From the NCBI GenBank assembly GCA_023393235.1, contig JAEWMH010000038.1:1-64000 (forward strand): a stretch of 64,000 nt of DNA, given 5' to 3'. Origin of the DNA: Bacillota bacterium (GTDB taxonomy: Bacteria; Bacillota; Bacilli; Paenibacillales; NBRC-103111). This document shows, piece after piece, positions 40,404 through 49,772 of the stretch. The notes under the pieces were generated by a model that saw only the letters and a list, made by a program, of their open reading frames with translations, was not told the origin of the DNA and ran no database searches. Position 1 is the stretch's first letter. Each line of letters begins with the position of its first letter. Made by a program: the position numbers and the translations under genes.

Positions 40404-42326
40404 ATGAGGAATTGGATGTATAAAGGATTAGCCGTTTCATTAGCCTGCGCCATTGCCGTTCCCTTCCTGGCCCCTGCCCAAGGACTTGCGGCGGCGGACA
40501 AAACAACCAAGTACCGGGTTTACCAATTCGACCAGCCCGTTAAGGAATTTCAGGATTACAACCAAGCTGTCGCGTATGCTCAATACTTCTATGCCAGCCG
40601 GGTAGAGGAAATCAGCACCGGCGCATGGAAATGGGACAACTACCCCCGCTATCAGGTGTATCAATTGGATTATGCCCTTCCCGACGGCGCCTTCCGCACG
40701 TTGGAGGAAGCGGTGGCCGAAGCCTCCAAATGGGGCGTCTCCAGCGTCCGTGACCTGCAGGGCAGCGGATGGGTGTGGAACAACTATCCCCGCTACCGGG
40801 TGTATCAAGGTGATGCCACACTCGATGGCTGGTCCTTCACCACTCTCAATGCAGCCATTGCCGAAGCCCGGAAATGGGGCGGCGCCCATATCATCGACCT
40901 GTCAGATAACCGCTGGATCTGGGACAACCTGAGCAATAAGGAAAAAGCGGAGCTCCGCAACGGCCAGCCGGCTTACCAGGTTTACCAAGGAACCTACTCC
41001 CAGGACAGCTGGCGCTTCGCCTATCTGGAGGATGCAGTGAACGAAGCCCTGAAGTGGGGCGGCTCCCAGATAGTCCGAATTGCGGACAAGAAAACAGTGT
41101 TTACCAATTTCAAGGAATACAAGGTGTATCAGAACGAAAATTTCCTGGATGAATTCGTCAACTTGGATCAGGCTGCAGATTATGCCCGGCTATGGGGACA
41201 TTCCACTATTCGTCTTAACGGCAAGATTATCTGGAATAATTATCCTACTTATACCGTCTACCAGAACAGCAATTTGATCGGCGAATATAACAAGCTCAGC
41301 GATGCCCTAAGCTACGCCTCCTATTACTCCAATGCCTCCATCCGCAGCCGGGAAGGGATGAAATTCTGGAATAACTTCCGCGCCCTGCAGATCTGGAGCT
41401 GGAACGGCTCCTCCGCCAAAAGCACCATCGACACCCAAACCTCCAACTTGATGGGACTCGATGTGGATTCCCCCAGTTGGTTTACCTTGGAGGATGCCAC
41501 CGGCAAGCTGAAGGACGCCTCCAGCAAGGAAACTGTGGACCTTCTTCGCAGCCGGGGTTACCAGGTGCATCCGCTGGTTAGCAATCAATTTGACAGCACC
41601 CTGACCAGCCAGTTTTTGGCGGACAAGGATGCCCAAGCCCGTTTTATCTCGGCATTGGTAGCCAAAAGCGCCCAGCTCCGTGTAGACGGAATCAACGTGG
41701 ATTTTGAAAGCCTGAACGGCAAGGACCGAGCCGCATTCACCACATTCATTACCAATTTGACCACCGCCGCCCATCAGCAAGGGCTCAAGATCTCCGTAGA
41801 TCTTCCCCGCGGCAGCGTCAAGTGGAACCATCTCACTGCCTTCGACCATGAAAAGCTGGGCAGCATCGTGGACTATATCATTACCATGACCTATGACCAG
41901 CATTATTCCGGCAGCACCGTTCCCGGTTCGGTTGCAGGTCTGCAGTGGGTGGAGGAAGGTATTGAAGAGTTCCTGTCCTACGGCATTCCCCGGGACAAAC
42001 TGATCCTGGGCATCCCCTTCTATGTGCGGGAATGGACACTGGATGCCAACGGCGGGTTATTGGGGAACAAAGCCCTGTACTCCCGGGATCTCAAGGCCTT
42101 GATGGCCTCCAGGCCGACTGTTTCCACCTGGGACAAAACCTTTAACCAATACAAGGTGGAATATTACGGCGATGACGGCAACAAGCGGGTCTTCTGGCTG
42201 GAAAATCAGGAATCGGTCAAAGCACGGCTTGAGCTCGCCAAAAAGTACGACCTTGTCGGAGTAGCCGCTTGGCGGCTGGGCCAGGAGGATCCTGCTTTCT
42301 GGGAAACCATTCTCCAGAATAAATAA
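40404..42326 (+). CDS. Secreted GH18 hydrolase with six N-terminal YxVYQ repeats
   Basis: A 640-residue secreted protein. The signal peptide ends near GLAAA. Residues about 36-325 hold six tandem units of 44-50 residues, each opening (K/R/A/E/T)Y.VYQ, followed by a helix 'l..A...A..W' and ending 'i.W.NyP'. I do not recognise this repeat; it is not LysM or SLH. A GH18 barrel fills the rest, with DGINVDFE at 428-435 (catalytic Glu435) and YIITMTYDQHY and LGIPFYVREW. This GH18 type includes spore peptidoglycan N-acetylglucosaminidases such as YaaH and YdhD, so the substrate may be cell wall or cortex (inference). GAGGAG precedes the ATG. Confidence 0.9.
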   Translation: MRNWMYKGLAVSLACAIAVPFLAPAQGLAAADKTTKYRVYQFDQPVKEFQDYNQAVAYAQYFYASRVEEISTGAWKWDNYPRYQVYQLDYALPDGAFRTLEEAVAEASKWGVSSVRDLQGSGWVWNNYPRYRVYQGDATLDGWSFTTLNAAIAEARKWGGAHIIDLSDNRWIWDNLSNKEKAELRNGQPAYQVYQGTYSQDSWRFAYLEDAVNEALKWGGSQIVRIADKKTVFTNFKEYKVYQNENFLDEFVNLDQAADYARLWGHSTIRLNGKIIWNNYPTYTVYQNSNLIGEYNKLSDALSYASYYSNASIRSREGMKFWNNFRALQIWSWNGSSAKSTIDTQTSNLMGLDVDSPSWFTLEDATGKLKDASSKETVDLLRSRGYQVHPLVSNQFDSTLTSQFLADKDAQARFISALVAKSAQLRVDGINVDFESLNGKDRAAFTTFITNLTTAAHQQGLKISVDLPRGSVKWNHLTAFDHEKLGSIVDYIITMTYDQHYSGSTVPGSVAGLQWVEEGIEEFLSYGIPRDKLILGIPFYVREWTLDANGGLLGNKALYSRDLKALMASRPTVSTWDKTFNQYKVEYYGDDGNKRVFWLENQESVKARLELAKKYDLVGVAAWRLGQEDPAFWETILQNK

Positions 42327-42334
42327 AAACATGA

Positions 42335-42399
42335 ACAGCCCATCTCAGCGGAAGAAGCACGGACCTCAGAATGCAGGCGTGATTCCCGGGATGGGCTGT
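42335..42399. repeat. 10-bp inverted repeat after the GH18 gene
   Basis: ACAGCCCATC and GATGGGCTGT are perfect arms 45 bases apart, directly after the stop and before the next gene. A T-rich stretch (TTACTGTTATT) follows, so it may be a weak terminator. Confidence 0.5.
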
Positions 42400-42436
42400 G
42401 TTACTGTTATTGGGAAAGGAGGAAACGAACAACCTC

Positions 42437-43027
42437 ATGGTCTTCAACACTGCAGCCGTCATCTGCATGACCCTGTTTTATCTGGCATATTTTTATAAGC
42501 AGTTCCGGCTGGCCAAACAAGGCATTCGCACCAACCGGCTGGCCCGAGGACCGAAACCGGTCAGAACCAAACAGGTGGAAACCGCCCTAGTGGTTGCCAC
42601 CTATGGAATGACGGTGATCCAATACGCCAGCGCCGGACTGTCTCGGTATATGGGCGGGTTTTCGCTGCCGAAGGACGTACGGTCCACCGGAGTTTTCCTG
42701 ATGGTTATCGGTGCAGCCTTTTTTATTGCCGCCATCACCACCATGCGGGATAACTGGCGGGCAGGTGTGGAGGAGAACCAGCAAACGGCGATGGTGGTCC
42801 AAGGGGTGTACCGGATCAGCCGGAATCCTGCTTTTGTAGGCTTTGACCTGCTTTATCTGGGCAGCGCCCTGGCGATGCCCAACATTGTGATCTGCCTTGG
42901 CGCCGTATGCTGCATTCTCATTCTTCACCAGCAGATTCTAGAGGAGGAAAAGCTCCTGCCCCACCTGTTCGGCCCGGCTTACCTGGATTACAAAAAGCAT
43001 ACTCCGAGGTATTTGCTGTTTCTTTAA
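42437..43027 (+). CDS. Isoprenylcysteine carboxyl methyltransferase-like membrane protein
   Basis: A 196-residue integral membrane protein with about five hydrophobic segments. The C-terminal part has the ICMT/phospholipid methyltransferase pattern: VVQGVYRISRNPAFVGFDLLYLGSALA and EEEKLLPHLFGPAYLDYKKHTPRYL, which bind SAM. The substrate in bacteria is unknown. The ATG at 42437 has AGGAGG 14 bases upstream, which is distant. No better start in frame was found. Confidence 0.85.
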   Translation: MVFNTAAVICMTLFYLAYFYKQFRLAKQGIRTNRLARGPKPVRTKQVETALVVATYGMTVIQYASAGLSRYMGGFSLPKDVRSTGVFLMVIGAAFFIAAITTMRDNWRAGVEENQQTAMVVQGVYRISRNPAFVGFDLLYLGSALAMPNIVICLGAVCCILILHQQILEEEKLLPHLFGPAYLDYKKHTPRYLLFL

Positions 43028-43052
43028 GGTTTGCATACATAATATCGGTCAC

Positions 43053-43097
43053 ACCGGTTCGAGCACAACCCTTCAAACTTTGTCCGCTCTAACCGGT
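43053..43097. repeat. Inverted repeat between convergent genes
   Basis: ACCGGTTCGAGC and GCTCTAACCGGT pair as a 12-base stem with one bulge around a 21-base loop. It lies between the methyltransferase-like gene and the end of the SLH gene. No T run follows, so terminator function is uncertain. Confidence 0.5.
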
Positions 43098-43700
43098 TCA
43101 CCGGTATCTATAAACGTTCAGGCTTTTCGCCAATACCATAGCTTCCGCATTGTTCATCTTCTTGGTTGGATAGATTAATGCTCCATCTCCAGAAATCATT
43201 CCGTTTTTTATCAAGGATGAAACAGCCAGCTTCGCATAGTCTGCAACATCGCCGCTGTCATTGAATAACTCCAGTGAGGATAACGTCTCGTCTGGCTGTA
43301 TTTTTCCCAGTTTGGATAAGACATTGTAGGTCATCACCATCATATCCTGCCGGGTAATCGGACTTTTAGGATCAAATTGATTATCATCCATTCCGCTTAC
43401 CAGTCCCAACTTGTTGGCCCGCTCTATCCGTTTTCCTTCATCACCTTTCACACCGGTTATAGAAACATCCTTAAAGCGGACATATCCAGGATGTACTGCG
43501 GCAGGTTCTTGGACATTTAAGGACTGCATAAGAAGCGAGAGGAATTCACCTCGGGAAATATCATCCCAAAATCTTGTGTATTCAGGTAAATAACCCCTGC
43601 CAATGGCATACATCGCTCCCTCTGTTGCCCAAACAAAATTCCCCTGATGTTCAAAGTAAGGCTTCGCTCCAGCTGCTTTATTAATTTTTTCCCCATTCAA
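43098..43700 (-). pseudogene. C-terminal SLH part of a frameshifted surface-protein gene
   Basis: This reading frame encodes about 200 residues with SLH-like sequence, for example RFWDDISRGEFLSLLMQSL, RANKLGLVSGMDDNQFDPKSPITRQDMMVM and IKNGMISGDGALIYPTKKMNNAEAMVLAKSL. It has no signal peptide and no ATG. The only start is a TTG inside a run of six T that overlaps the preceding gene's stop. An SLH protein must be exported, so this is most likely the end of the upstream gene in a shifted frame. A single extra T, or ribosomal slippage of -1, would join them. AT content is higher than around it. Confidence 0.7.
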
Positions 43701-44707
43701 AAAATATGGATAGCTTCTTTAGAATAATTTACTCCATCACTAGAAACGACAACAGAGGATTCATCGCAGGTAAAGTCCTTCTCCTCAACGGACTTATACT
43801 TTACTGTTTCAATGGCTTCAAAGCGTTTAGGGTCAACAGTAATATTATTCATGTCTTTGCTTGGAGGATCTGATTTGCGGGTGCTTTTTTTGTACTCCTC
43901 CTCACTCATTTCTTCCCAATTCATCAAATCACTGGTTACGTAGAAAATTGGAGCAGTTTTATGAAGCCCGAGCAACTGAACCCCAACATTTTGCTCATTG
44001 TAATTGTACATTGCTACTATGTATCCTTCTTTTTGCGGACTTACACTCAAATTCCATTTTGATTCCGTTTCATCCGGCAATGATGTGGAGTATAGTGCCA
44101 AGTTATGATCCTTCCAAGACGCCAGGCATAGTTTCCCATTTACAATAAGGAGTTGGCCATCAGTGATAACATCAGGTAAGCCAGCTGTGATGTCAAACCA
44201 GTTTTCTGCATCCTTAGATAAATAATCATGCGCATTGGACCCTTTTAAAATGAAGTAGCCATTTTTGAATTCCACTTGATGGGGCTTGATGTCATCCGGC
44301 AAGCTTATGATTTTCCAATCCACGCCATCGGCAGTGGCCTGCAGTGCAGTCTTGTCTCCGCTGGGAATACCTACGTGCATTCCATTTCCGCTTACGAGAT
44401 CAAAGTAATCGGAGGTAATTTTCCAGTTTATCAAATCCTCCGATGTCCCGTAAAACATCTTACTACGTAGGTAAGATTTAAAAACTCCCACATAAGATTT
44501 ATTGTTGTTTAATGTAAAAACGTCAGATAAAAATACATTTGATTGGAGTGCGTTGTCCATATCCTTTTGGGCAAAGACAGTTTCTCCGATTTGTGTCTGC
44601 ACTTTTGTTGCTGCGACTGCAGGTGTGGAATTTACAAAAGCGACAGAAGCCAAACCACAGCTTGCCAATATCAAAAGGAATCGACGTCGTAAAACAGCGT
44701 TCTTCAT
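43697..44707 (-). CDS. Secreted protein, N-terminal part of the split SLH gene
   Basis: A 336-residue protein with an RRR-type signal peptide (RRRFLLILASCGLASVAFVNSTPAVAA). The mature part looks like a beta-propeller of repeated strands: 'FYGTSEDLINWKI', 'ALQATADGVDWKI', 'YLSKDAENWFDIT', 'YVTSDLMNWEEM', 'VVSSDGVNYSKE'. This S/T-x-D-x-x-x-W pattern resembles sialidase/BNR-like propellers, but no Asp-box is conserved strictly. It stops at TGA immediately after a T6 run, where the following SLH frame begins. GGAGGACATTAG precedes the ATG. Confidence 0.75.
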   Translation of the reverse strand: MKNAVLRRRFLLILASCGLASVAFVNSTPAVAATKVQTQIGETVFAQKDMDNALQSNVFLSDVFTLNNNKSYVGVFKSYLRSKMFYGTSEDLINWKITSDYFDLVSGNGMHVGIPSGDKTALQATADGVDWKIISLPDDIKPHQVEFKNGYFILKGSNAHDYLSKDAENWFDITAGLPDVITDGQLLIVNGKLCLASWKDHNLALYSTSLPDETESKWNLSVSPQKEGYIVAMYNYNEQNVGVQLLGLHKTAPIFYVTSDLMNWEEMSEEEYKKSTRKSDPPSKDMNNITVDPKRFEAIETVKYKSVEEKDFTCDESSVVVSSDGVNYSKEAIHIF

Positions 44708-44814
44708 CTAATGTCCTCCAAAACCTTAATATAATGGTGAGCCAAACTCGCTTTTCGGCAAAGTTAGGCTCTTCCTATCTCTATGCTAACGTCCGGTATT
44801 GTTCGTTATTTGTG

Positions 44815-46875
44815 CTAAGGCACCAACTGCTCCGCATCCGTAACCGGAGCCTGACAAGAGAAGTTCTCACAGATATATACAGCGGCTTTGCCTGCAACGG
44901 GCAGCTTTTCGACGGTCAGGGGCAGAAGAGCTTCAGCTTCTTCCTCGGCACCTGCAGGGTGAAGCATCAAAGACGTATCCGGGCGGTAATGCTGCCGTAA
45001 GGCGGAAGCCAGCGCCTCCGTATCTACGGCACCACCCGTTCCGGCCACCACTGCCTCCCGTCCAGGATACAGATGCAGATCGGCAGCCAGCAGATACATG
45101 GAGAAGCCGGGCGGGTACCCCATTACCGTGCCGGCGAAGGCTTTCAATTGGGCTTCCGCCCGTTGGGTCAGCTCATCGGATCCGGTCAACCGCGCCAACC
45201 GAACCAGGTTATGGGCTGCTACGGAGTTGCCGGAGGGCATCGCACCATCGTACAGCTCTTTGGGCCGGGTAATCAGCTTTTCCCCGTCAGAGCCGTTGAA
45301 AAACAGGCCGCCTTCCTCCTCATCCCAAAACAGCCGCAGCATCTCCTCATTCAGTGCCAGTGCTTCCTTCAGATACTCCAGCTTAAAGGTCGCTTCATAC
45401 AGCTCGATTAATCCCCATACCAAAAAAGCATAATCATCCAAGTACCCCAAATAAGCCGCTTCTCCATCCCGGTAACGGGCCAGCAGGCGCCCATCCTCCC
45501 GGCGGAGCTTGGTCATCAGGAAAGCCGCCGCACGTTCCGCTGCATCCGCATAATCCCTGCGGTTGAGTGCCTTAGCCCCCTTGGACAAGGCCATGATCAT
45601 CAGCCCGTTCCAGGCGGTCAAAATCTTGTCATCCTTATGGGGATGAACCCGCTTTTCCCGGTATGAGAACAGCTTCCGGCGGCATTCCTCCATCCGCTCC
45701 TTCAGCTGCAGAGGGTCCATCCCCCGCTCCTGCGCAGCATGCTCCAGACTGACTGCACCGATCAGATTAGGGATGCTGTGGCCTTCAAAATTGCCTACAG
45801 AGGTAATATCGTAAACACTGCAGTACAGTGCCCCGTCCTCTTCACCCAGCACCTCCGTAATTTCCCGGGGGGACCATACGTAGAACAGCCCCTCTTCTCC
45901 TTCCGAATCCGCATCCTCCGCCGAATAGAAGCCTCCTTCGGGATTGGTCATATCCCGCAGCACATAGGAGAAGATTTCGTCCACCACCCGTGCGTAGAGA
46001 GCCTTGCCCGTAATCTGGTAAGCTTCCGTGAAGGTCATGGCCAATAGAGCATTGTCATACAGCATCTTCTCAAAATGCGGCACCAGCCACTTCTCATCCG
46101 TAGAATACCGGGCAAAGCCAAAGCCCACATGATCGTACATTCCGCCGCGGTGCATAGCCTGCAATGTATGCTCCACCATCTCCAGCGCGTGGGCTTCCCC
46201 CGTACGGAAATGGTATCTCAGTAGAAAAGACAAATTGTGGGAGGAGGGAAACTTGGGCGCCCGTCCAAAACCCCCGTAACGTGCTTCGAATTTCTTGCTG
46301 TACAGCTCATAGGCTTGAGGAAGCAGTCCCGTCTGGACCTTCCCGCTGGAATGCTCACCCAGCTGTTTGCGGGTTTCATCCGCCACCTGCCTGCCGATAG
46401 CCGCCATCCCCTCCGGGTCAGCAGCCCACTTCTCCCCCACCTGGGCAAGCAACTCCATCAGACCAACACGGCCATACTTCCGTCGTTTGGGATAATACGT
46501 TCCCGCCAAAAAAGGCGTCCGGTCCGGCGCCAGCAGCACTGTCAACGGCCATCCGCCCTGCCCGGTCATCGCCTGGCACACCGACATGTACACATGATCC
46601 ACATCGGGCCGCTCTTCGCGGTCCACCTTCACCGCAACAAAATGCGCATTCAACAGCGCCGCAACCTCTTCATCCTCAAAGGACTCCCGCTCCATCACGT
46701 GGCACCAGTGGCAAGTAGAATAGCCAATAGACAGGAAGATGGGCTTATTCTCCCGCTCCGCTTTTTCGAAGGCCTCCTCCGACCAAGAATACCAGTCCAC
46801 GGGATTATGAGCATGCTGCAGCAAATATGGCGACTTTTCCTTGGCTAAACGATTGGGTACGTGTTGAGTGGTCAT
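44815..46875 (-). CDS. YyaL/DUF255 thioredoxin-fold protein
   Basis: A 686-residue cytoplasmic protein. The N-terminal DUF255 thioredoxin-like domain opens NRLAKEKSPYLLQHAHNPVDWYSWSEEAF and carries STCHWCHVM with CHWCH at 55-59. It is followed by an (alpha/alpha)6 barrel similar to N-acylglucosamine 2-epimerase folds (AWNGLMIMALSKGAKAL, GYLDDYAFLVWGLIELYEATF). B. subtilis YyaL and mammalian SPATA20 belong here; function is unsettled. The start at 46875 follows AAAGGAGGTGA with 8-base spacing, which beats a GTG three codons upstream. Confidence 0.92.
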   Translation of the reverse strand: MTTQHVPNRLAKEKSPYLLQHAHNPVDWYSWSEEAFEKAERENKPIFLSIGYSTCHWCHVMERESFEDEEVAALLNAHFVAVKVDREERPDVDHVYMSVCQAMTGQGGWPLTVLLAPDRTPFLAGTYYPKRRKYGRVGLMELLAQVGEKWAADPEGMAAIGRQVADETRKQLGEHSSGKVQTGLLPQAYELYSKKFEARYGGFGRAPKFPSSHNLSFLLRYHFRTGEAHALEMVEHTLQAMHRGGMYDHVGFGFARYSTDEKWLVPHFEKMLYDNALLAMTFTEAYQITGKALYARVVDEIFSYVLRDMTNPEGGFYSAEDADSEGEEGLFYVWSPREITEVLGEEDGALYCSVYDITSVGNFEGHSIPNLIGAVSLEHAAQERGMDPLQLKERMEECRRKLFSYREKRVHPHKDDKILTAWNGLMIMALSKGAKALNRRDYADAAERAAAFLMTKLRREDGRLLARYRDGEAAYLGYLDDYAFLVWGLIELYEATFKLEYLKEALALNEEMLRLFWDEEEGGLFFNGSDGEKLITRPKELYDGAMPSGNSVAAHNLVRLARLTGSDELTQRAEAQLKAFAGTVMGYPPGFSMYLLAADLHLYPGREAVVAGTGGAVDTEALASALRQHYRPDTSLMLHPAGAEEEAEALLPLTVEKLPVAGKAAVYICENFSCQAPVTDAEQLVP

Positions 46876-46962
46876 GGGCGTCACCTCCTTTTTTGAACCT
46901 TCTTCTGCTCAAGGATATTTTACCCAAAAAAGCAGGCCCCCATGAACGATGTTTCCAAACCT

Positions 46963-47292
46963 CTACTGGTTTTGGGCGCTCTGCTTCAAATGCTCCTTCC
47001 CCCACACATTCATTGCCTCCATTATGGGTCTTAACGAATGCCCCAGCTCCGTAAGATCATATTCGACCCTGGGCGGTACCTCGGGATAGACAGTCCGTTG
47101 AATGATACCATCGTGCTCCAGCTGCCGGAGCTGTTGGGTCAGCATTTTTTGGCTTATGCCGCTAATTCCCTTGCTGAGTTCACTGAATCGCTGTGTGCCT
47201 TGGTTAAACAAATTCCTCAGAATCAAAACCTTCCACTTATGTCCGATCAAATTCACGGTATGCTCGATGGGGCAATTTTTATCACAAGGCAT
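46963..47292 (-). CDS. HxlR-family transcriptional regulator
   Basis: A 109-residue winged-helix DNA-binding protein. The N-terminal CDKNCPIEHTVNLIGHKWKVLILRNL has the conserved Cys that senses electrophiles or redox state in this family. GISQKMLTQQLRQLEHDGIIQRTVYPEVPPRVEYDLTELGHSL completes the HxlR pattern. It is not obviously co-transcribed with a neighbour; its target is unknown. Confidence 0.93.
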   Translation of the reverse strand: MPCDKNCPIEHTVNLIGHKWKVLILRNLFNQGTQRFSELSKGISGISQKMLTQQLRQLEHDGIIQRTVYPEVPPRVEYDLTELGHSLRPIMEAMNVWGKEHLKQSAQNQ

Positions 47293-47369
47293 GTTGTCGG
47301 CTCCTAACCATCATAGGGCTGTTGAATTCAGGCCCGCTGCTTGCTCTATTTGCTATACTCCATGATTCT

Positions 47370-49061
47370 TCAGCTCTTCCGGCTTGCCGCGGTACGCACA
47401 GCTGTGAAGCCTGGGGCAAGATCGCCTTTAGCGGTGTGAGCTTTTTTCTCCAGCTTCTCCATGCACCCCCAGATCAGCTCAGCCACATGCCGGGCTTCAT
47501 GCGGAGCCAGAGCTGTCATAATTTTGGCTAGAGCCTGCAGATTGCCAGAATCTTCGAAGACAGGACCAAGCTTGGTAAATTTGCCATCCTGGCACCGGAA
47601 CAGACAGGCCACAATCGTTGGCAGTGAGGTTTCGTTAACTCCATAACGGGTAATAAACGCTGAGGTAAAAGCAATCAGCACAGACTGATGCTCATCGTCA
47701 ACCACCTTCATATAGGCTTCCACAAGCGGAAAATATGCTGGACTTGCCAGACCAAGGCCAAAAACGGCATAGGTGCCGGGCATGCAGTTTTTCTCCCCCT
47801 CCGTATCCTCATACCACTCAAACTCCACCATTGCCAATCGTGCATAAGCCGCAAGCTTGGGATGCAATTCTTCGTACTGCAAAGCATTGGCAAAAAAACG
47901 ATGGGTTTGTGATTTCGCCAGTCCGGGGACATCCAGGAAGTGCTTGGCCGATGACTTCAGTTTAATTTGATAGCTGCGGAAGAATCCTTGCGAGAGCAAG
48001 CCACAGATAAAATCCAGCCCTTTTCCATAACTATCTGCATGCTCTTCCTTGATGCGAATCGTGATGGTGGAAAACACATCATGAGCCAAACATTCGATCT
48101 GTCGGTCCTTATATTGGACAGCTTCGACAGGAAGTGTGCCGCTGCCCTCCATCATCACCTGCGCCGCCTTGGTATAGCCTAATTCCTGCAAGCGTTCCAG
48201 AAATTCGAGACCTCTCGGACGGCTGTAATTGGGTTCGAACTTAATGATCAAAATCGCAGTTTGCAAAGCCAGCTCCAGCTGCTGCGGATTAATTAAGGTT
48301 ACGTTGAGCTCCGCTTTTTTGGTATATTCAACGCGTCCCCATGCAGGCTTGATTCGGTGGAAATAAGCAGGCAGGAACTCCTCTTCCGTCCAGTGTTGGA
48401 AAGCGCGGATGAAATTACCGCGATGCTCCTTCAGTTTTTTTGGATTCTCTTTGTTGAGTTCCATGACCCGTTCGAAGATGCGCAGGACAAACGCAGTATC
48501 CATATTTGGAAACAGCAGCGGATCTACCAGGTGATTGGCCAGGAAAAAACTTTCCAGCGGATTAGTCGGATAAGACTTATTCTCCAGCTTGTCCGTAATA
48601 TAAGTATGAATGCGTTGCAGGAGAAGCTCACGCTTGCGCTTATTCACATCATGCATAATTGGAAGTATACCGGAATGATCCACTTCAATGCTTACCTGAA
48701 ACCGATAGTCAAGCAGCACACTTGCTTCGTATGCTTGCAGCTTCTGTCTGATCCCCTGTCCGAGCAAGGGGATAAGCGTCTGTTCCACCTGCTCCCGGGT
48801 TATGGAAGGATCCAGTGGACGAATTTGGCGTTCATGCTCAGCCGAGCCATAGTCACTGATCCAGGTGAACAGCTGGAGCTTTTCTTTTTTGTAACGTATG
48901 TGGAGCAAGCTATGTAAGCCGATCTGGAGAGGAGTCCGGTTAATCGCCTCCTCCATCGCCTTTCCCTTCTTTTGCTCACTCTGCTGCAGCCAATCTGCCA
49001 CAACATCCACTATCTCTTCCGCTACCGCATGAATCGGACTTACTCCCATCATCTCGCTCAC
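47370..49061 (-). CDS. Unrecognised 563-residue protein
   Basis: A 563-residue cytoplasmic, mostly alpha-helical protein without signal or membrane segments that I cannot assign with confidence. It may belong to a domain of unknown function found in Paenibacillus and Bacillus. Features are a conserved-looking KKRELLLQRIHTYITDKLE region near 145, a mid section PNYSRPRGLEFLERLQELG and a C-terminal helix-rich part with a metal-like cluster of Cys/His (VACLFRCQDG). The start is GTG at 49061, overlapping the upstream gene's TGA; an ATG at 49052 also fits. More AT-rich than the core genes. Confidence 0.6.
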   Translation of the reverse strand: MSEMMGVSPIHAVAEEIVDVVADWLQQSEQKKGKAMEEAINRTPLQIGLHSLLHIRYKKEKLQLFTWISDYGSAEHERQIRPLDPSITREQVEQTLIPLLGQGIRQKLQAYEASVLLDYRFQVSIEVDHSGILPIMHDVNKRKRELLLQRIHTYITDKLENKSYPTNPLESFFLANHLVDPLLFPNMDTAFVLRIFERVMELNKENPKKLKEHRGNFIRAFQHWTEEEFLPAYFHRIKPAWGRVEYTKKAELNVTLINPQQLELALQTAILIIKFEPNYSRPRGLEFLERLQELGYTKAAQVMMEGSGTLPVEAVQYKDRQIECLAHDVFSTITIRIKEEHADSYGKGLDFICGLLSQGFFRSYQIKLKSSAKHFLDVPGLAKSQTHRFFANALQYEELHPKLAAYARLAMVEFEWYEDTEGEKNCMPGTYAVFGLGLASPAYFPLVEAYMKVVDDEHQSVLIAFTSAFITRYGVNETSLPTIVACLFRCQDGKFTKLGPVFEDSGNLQALAKIMTALAPHEARHVAELIWGCMEKLEKKAHTAKGDLAPGFTAVRTAASRKS

Positions 49062-49294
49062 CTCACCGGATAATCATCGCCATGCTCTTCTGCATAGAGA
49101 CGGTTTACAATTTCAACCGCAATTTTGGCCAAAAAATCTTGCTCATCCTCCAACTTATCTTCTATGTCAATGCGTTTTTCTATATCTGCACTCGAAATTT
49201 CCTTCAACTCTCTTTGGAATTTGGCGATTTGCTTTTTCCCCTTCAGGTACTCCTCTTTTAATTCAGTGTCCGAAAACCAACGAAGTGCTTCCAT
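49058..49294 (-). CDS. Small coiled-coil protein coupled to the 563-residue protein
   Basis: A 78-residue charged protein, rich in Lys and Glu, predicted as a helical hairpin or coiled coil (LKEEYLKGKKQIAKFQRELKEISSADIEKRIDIEDKLEDEQDF...). No family recognised. Its stop overlaps the next gene's start by 4 bases, so the two are one unit. AGGAGGAG lies 14 bases before the ATG. A toxin-immunity or chaperone relationship is possible but has no direct support. Confidence 0.55.
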   Translation of the reverse strand: MEALRWFSDTELKEEYLKGKKQIAKFQRELKEISSADIEKRIDIEDKLEDEQDFLAKIAVEIVNRLYAEEHGDDYPVR

Positions 49295-49441
49295 ATAATC
49301 GAATCAGCTCCTCCTACTTAAGTCTATCCCCGCTAAATAGCCATTACTTAGTTTTTGGTCAGTATAGCACAAAATAGTGCCTTCTTGCGAAAAGATAGCA
49401 TTGGCCTTATCGTAGAATTCAACAGACAGGAGGTGTACCGC

Positions 49442-49759
49442 TTGGTAACATCCAATATGGAAGGTTTACTGGAAACTGCTGTTACAAAAAGCTCCCGCAA
49501 AGCTATTTTTAAAGAGGGGTTGCTGGATACAGGATTGCTGCTCTATGCGCCTGGGCAATCCACACCGGATCATAAGCATGCAGATATCGACGAGGTTTTT
49601 TATGTGATTTCCGGCGAAGGAACCGTCAGGATCAACAACGAGAATTTTCTGTTGAAGGAAAAGGATATTCTTTTTTCACCCAACGGCGAGACTCATGGCT
49701 TTTATAACACAAGCCCTTCCAATTGGGTTGTGCTGCAGATTAAAGCGAAAATAAACTAG
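49442..49759 (+). CDS. Cupin domain protein
   Basis: A 105-residue cupin. Motif 1 is PGQSTPDHKHADIDEVFYVISGEG with two His and a Glu, and motif 2 PNGETHGFYNTS has a His, so a metal site of the usual type is complete. The start is TTG at 49442 because AGGAGGTG lies 8 bases upstream; an earlier in-frame start at 49355 has no such site. The VOC gene follows after 13 bases, so they form a pair. Confidence 0.82.
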   Translation: MVTSNMEGLLETAVTKSSRKAIFKEGLLDTGLLLYAPGQSTPDHKHADIDEVFYVISGEGTVRINNENFLLKEKDILFSPNGETHGFYNTSPSNWVVLQIKAKIN

Positions 49760-49772
49760 AGGAGGATGCCCT

